DNA from: an uncultured Bacteroidales bacterium
Lineage (GTDB): Bacteria > Bacteroidota > Bacteroidia > Bacteroidales > F082
DNA: 8,071 bases
Assembly (NCBI GenBank): GCA_937896505.1
Contig: CALBNP010000120.1
Span: forward strand, 1 to 8,071
Reading direction: 5' to 3'
The position numbers and the translations under genes were made by a program. The notes below the pieces were generated by a model. It saw only the letters and a program-made list of their open reading frames with translations, was not told the origin of the DNA and did not search any database. This document shows positions 7,096 through 8,071 of this stretch, piece after piece; the stretch's first letter is position 1, and every line of letters starts with the position of its first letter.

Positions 7096-8071
7096 ATGAA
7101 AAAGCAAATTATTACAATGGTGCTGCTGCTCATCGGGACGGCGAGCATTTGGGCACAAGAAAACCAAGCCAAAATTGACGGCAATCCGAATGTGAACACC
7201 ATCGTCGTGAACACGACAGGTGACGTGACCATTTACCAAGGCGACAAATTTGATGTAAAATGGGGTGATGATATGGTTAACCACAACATGAATTTCAAGT
7301 TGGTTGATAGTGTGGCCTATCTTTCGGGTACCGATGATTTCGAGGTTACAATCCCAATGTTGAAGTATCTGGAAGTCAATTCTGTAGGCGATGTCATCGC
7401 ACGCGAGTCTCTTGCAGGGAAAAACCTTTCCATTTGCAGTACAGGAACAGGCGACATCGACTTGAACCTGATGTATTCCAACATCTACCTGAAAACTAAT
7501 GCCACTGGCGATGTCACCTTGCGGGGCAATGCCAACGCTTTGATGGTGGAATCGTCAGGGGCGGGCGAGTTTAATGCCGTAAACTTGAAACATTCCGTAA
7601 GTTTTGTGAATGTCTCAGGTGTCGGTGAAGGTAATCTTGGCAAAGTCCGTAAGATGGTATTTGTCCACAATTCCAATCATGATGCTAGTCAGGTTTTGGA
7701 CAATTGCAGCGTTGCTACCAGTTTGGGTTCTCCTATTGTTTTTGAACAGGTCGAGTCAAGTTGGCGAATAAAAGGCTATGAGCACCTTGATCTTACAAAA
7801 GTGGCAAATGAAATGTGCTCCGCTGCTCCATTTTTCGACAATGAACAGCACCGCAATTGGAATACCTTTGAAATTGGAGAGACAAGAAAGGCTAATACAA
7901 ATGCCGACCAGGAGCAGTTCGACGAGAGTTTGGGCGATTTAATCAAGGATATCACTGTAGGCATCAGCAAAGGCTCACGCGAAAACTGGAGCGAAGAGCA
8001 ATGGGAAGCCTGGAGCGACAGCCTCGAAATGCGTGCCAAAGAAATAGAAAGACAAGCAAAGAAGATGGAGA
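7096..8071 (+). CDS. Secreted DUF2807-like (adhesin-head, beta-helix) protein, 3' end outside the window
   Basis: The frame stays open from the ATG at 7096 to the window edge, giving at least 325 residues with no stop codon. A Sec signal peptide is clear: MKK, a hydrophobic core at about 5-18, and probable cleavage after Ala20 (SIWA/Q). Residues about 28-225 are beta-rich and carry a ladder of Gly-Asp/Glu turns: TGDV (41-44), VGDV (97-100), TGDI (118-121), TGDV (137-140), AGEF (156-159), VGEG (176-179). From the second turn on, the spacing is 19-21 residues. This is the pattern of DUF2807 proteins (putative auto-transporter adhesin head domain), thought to fold as parallel beta-helices. From about 260 the sequence becomes charged and probably helical, with Trp298, Trp303 and Trp306 in an E/W-rich stretch leading into a K/E/R-rich segment. 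It is transcribed divergently from the permease across a 106-bp spacer. Location is periplasm or cell surface; function is unproven. AAACGT precedes the start, with no Shine-Dalgarno sequence, as is common in this phylum. Confidence 0.8.
   Translation, partial: MKKQIITMVLLLIGTASIWAQENQAKIDGNPNVNTIVVNTTGDVTIYQGDKFDVKWGDDMVNHNMNFKLVDSVAYLSGTDDFEVTIPMLKYLEVNSVGDVIARESLAGKNLSICSTGTGDIDLNLMYSNIYLKTNATGDVTLRGNANALMVESSGAGEFNAVNLKHSVSFVNVSGVGEGNLGKVRKMVFVHNSNHDASQVLDNCSVATSLGSPIVFEQVESSWRIKGYEHLDLTKVANEMCSAAPFFDNEQHRNWNTFEIGETRKANTNADQEQFDESLGDLIKDITVGISKGSRENWSEEQWEAWSDSLEMRAKEIERQAKKME

Noticed and set aside
6877..7284. Minus-strand open frame of 135 codons across the divergent spacer and both flanking genes
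   Set aside because: It overlaps the start of the permease and the start of the secreted protein in other frames, lacks a domain, and has no promoter of its own.

Overview
The window looks like chromosomal DNA from a member of the Bacteroidota, most likely Bacteroidales. The coding regions have moderate GC with AT-rich spacers. I see no Shine-Dalgarno sequences ahead of the genes. Several spacers carry the Bacteroides-type promoter (TTTG or TTG near -33, then TAnnTTTG near -7). The protein families fit as well: a DUF5362-like membrane protein, a long LptF/LptG-type permease and a DUF2807-type secreted protein. Species cannot be assigned from sequence alone.

Layout. Six complete genes lie on the minus strand and one incomplete gene lies on the plus strand. 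Reading the minus strand in its direction of transcription (right to left), an LptF/LptG-family permease (5511-6989) overlaps by 4 nt a GT4-type glycosyltransferase (4297-5514). A second GT4-type glycosyltransferase (3057-4232) follows after 64 nt. This looks like a cell-envelope operon in which a lipid/LPS-export permease is co-expressed with enzymes that add sugars to a glycan. The operon ends in a tandem 42-bp repeat with inverted arms (2973-3070), whose second copy supplies the last codons and the stop codon of the distal glycosyltransferase. Next comes ettA (1127-2809), an ABC-F ribosome-associated ATPase with its own promoter and a leader of about 110 nt. After that are two short membrane-protein genes, DUF5362-like (513-953) and DUF805 (23-394), each with its own promoter.

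Divergent from the permease, starting at 7096 and running off the right edge, is a secreted protein with a signal peptide, a repetitive beta-helix (DUF2807/adhesin-head-like) region and a charged, tryptophan-containing helical region. It has no stop codon inside the window.

The most notable non-coding features are three. Terminator and promoter are fused in the two spacers ettA/DUF5362 and DUF5362/DUF805, where the -33 TTTG is built from the end of the upstream gene's terminator T-tract. The tandem repeat downstream of the glycosyltransferase operon can form mutually exclusive hairpins. A triplicated heptamer overlaps the stop codon of the proximal glycosyltransferase. I see no mobile element, CRISPR array, tRNA or rRNA, and no clear sign of a new defence or other multi-gene system. 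Most of the window is ordinary core-genome content.
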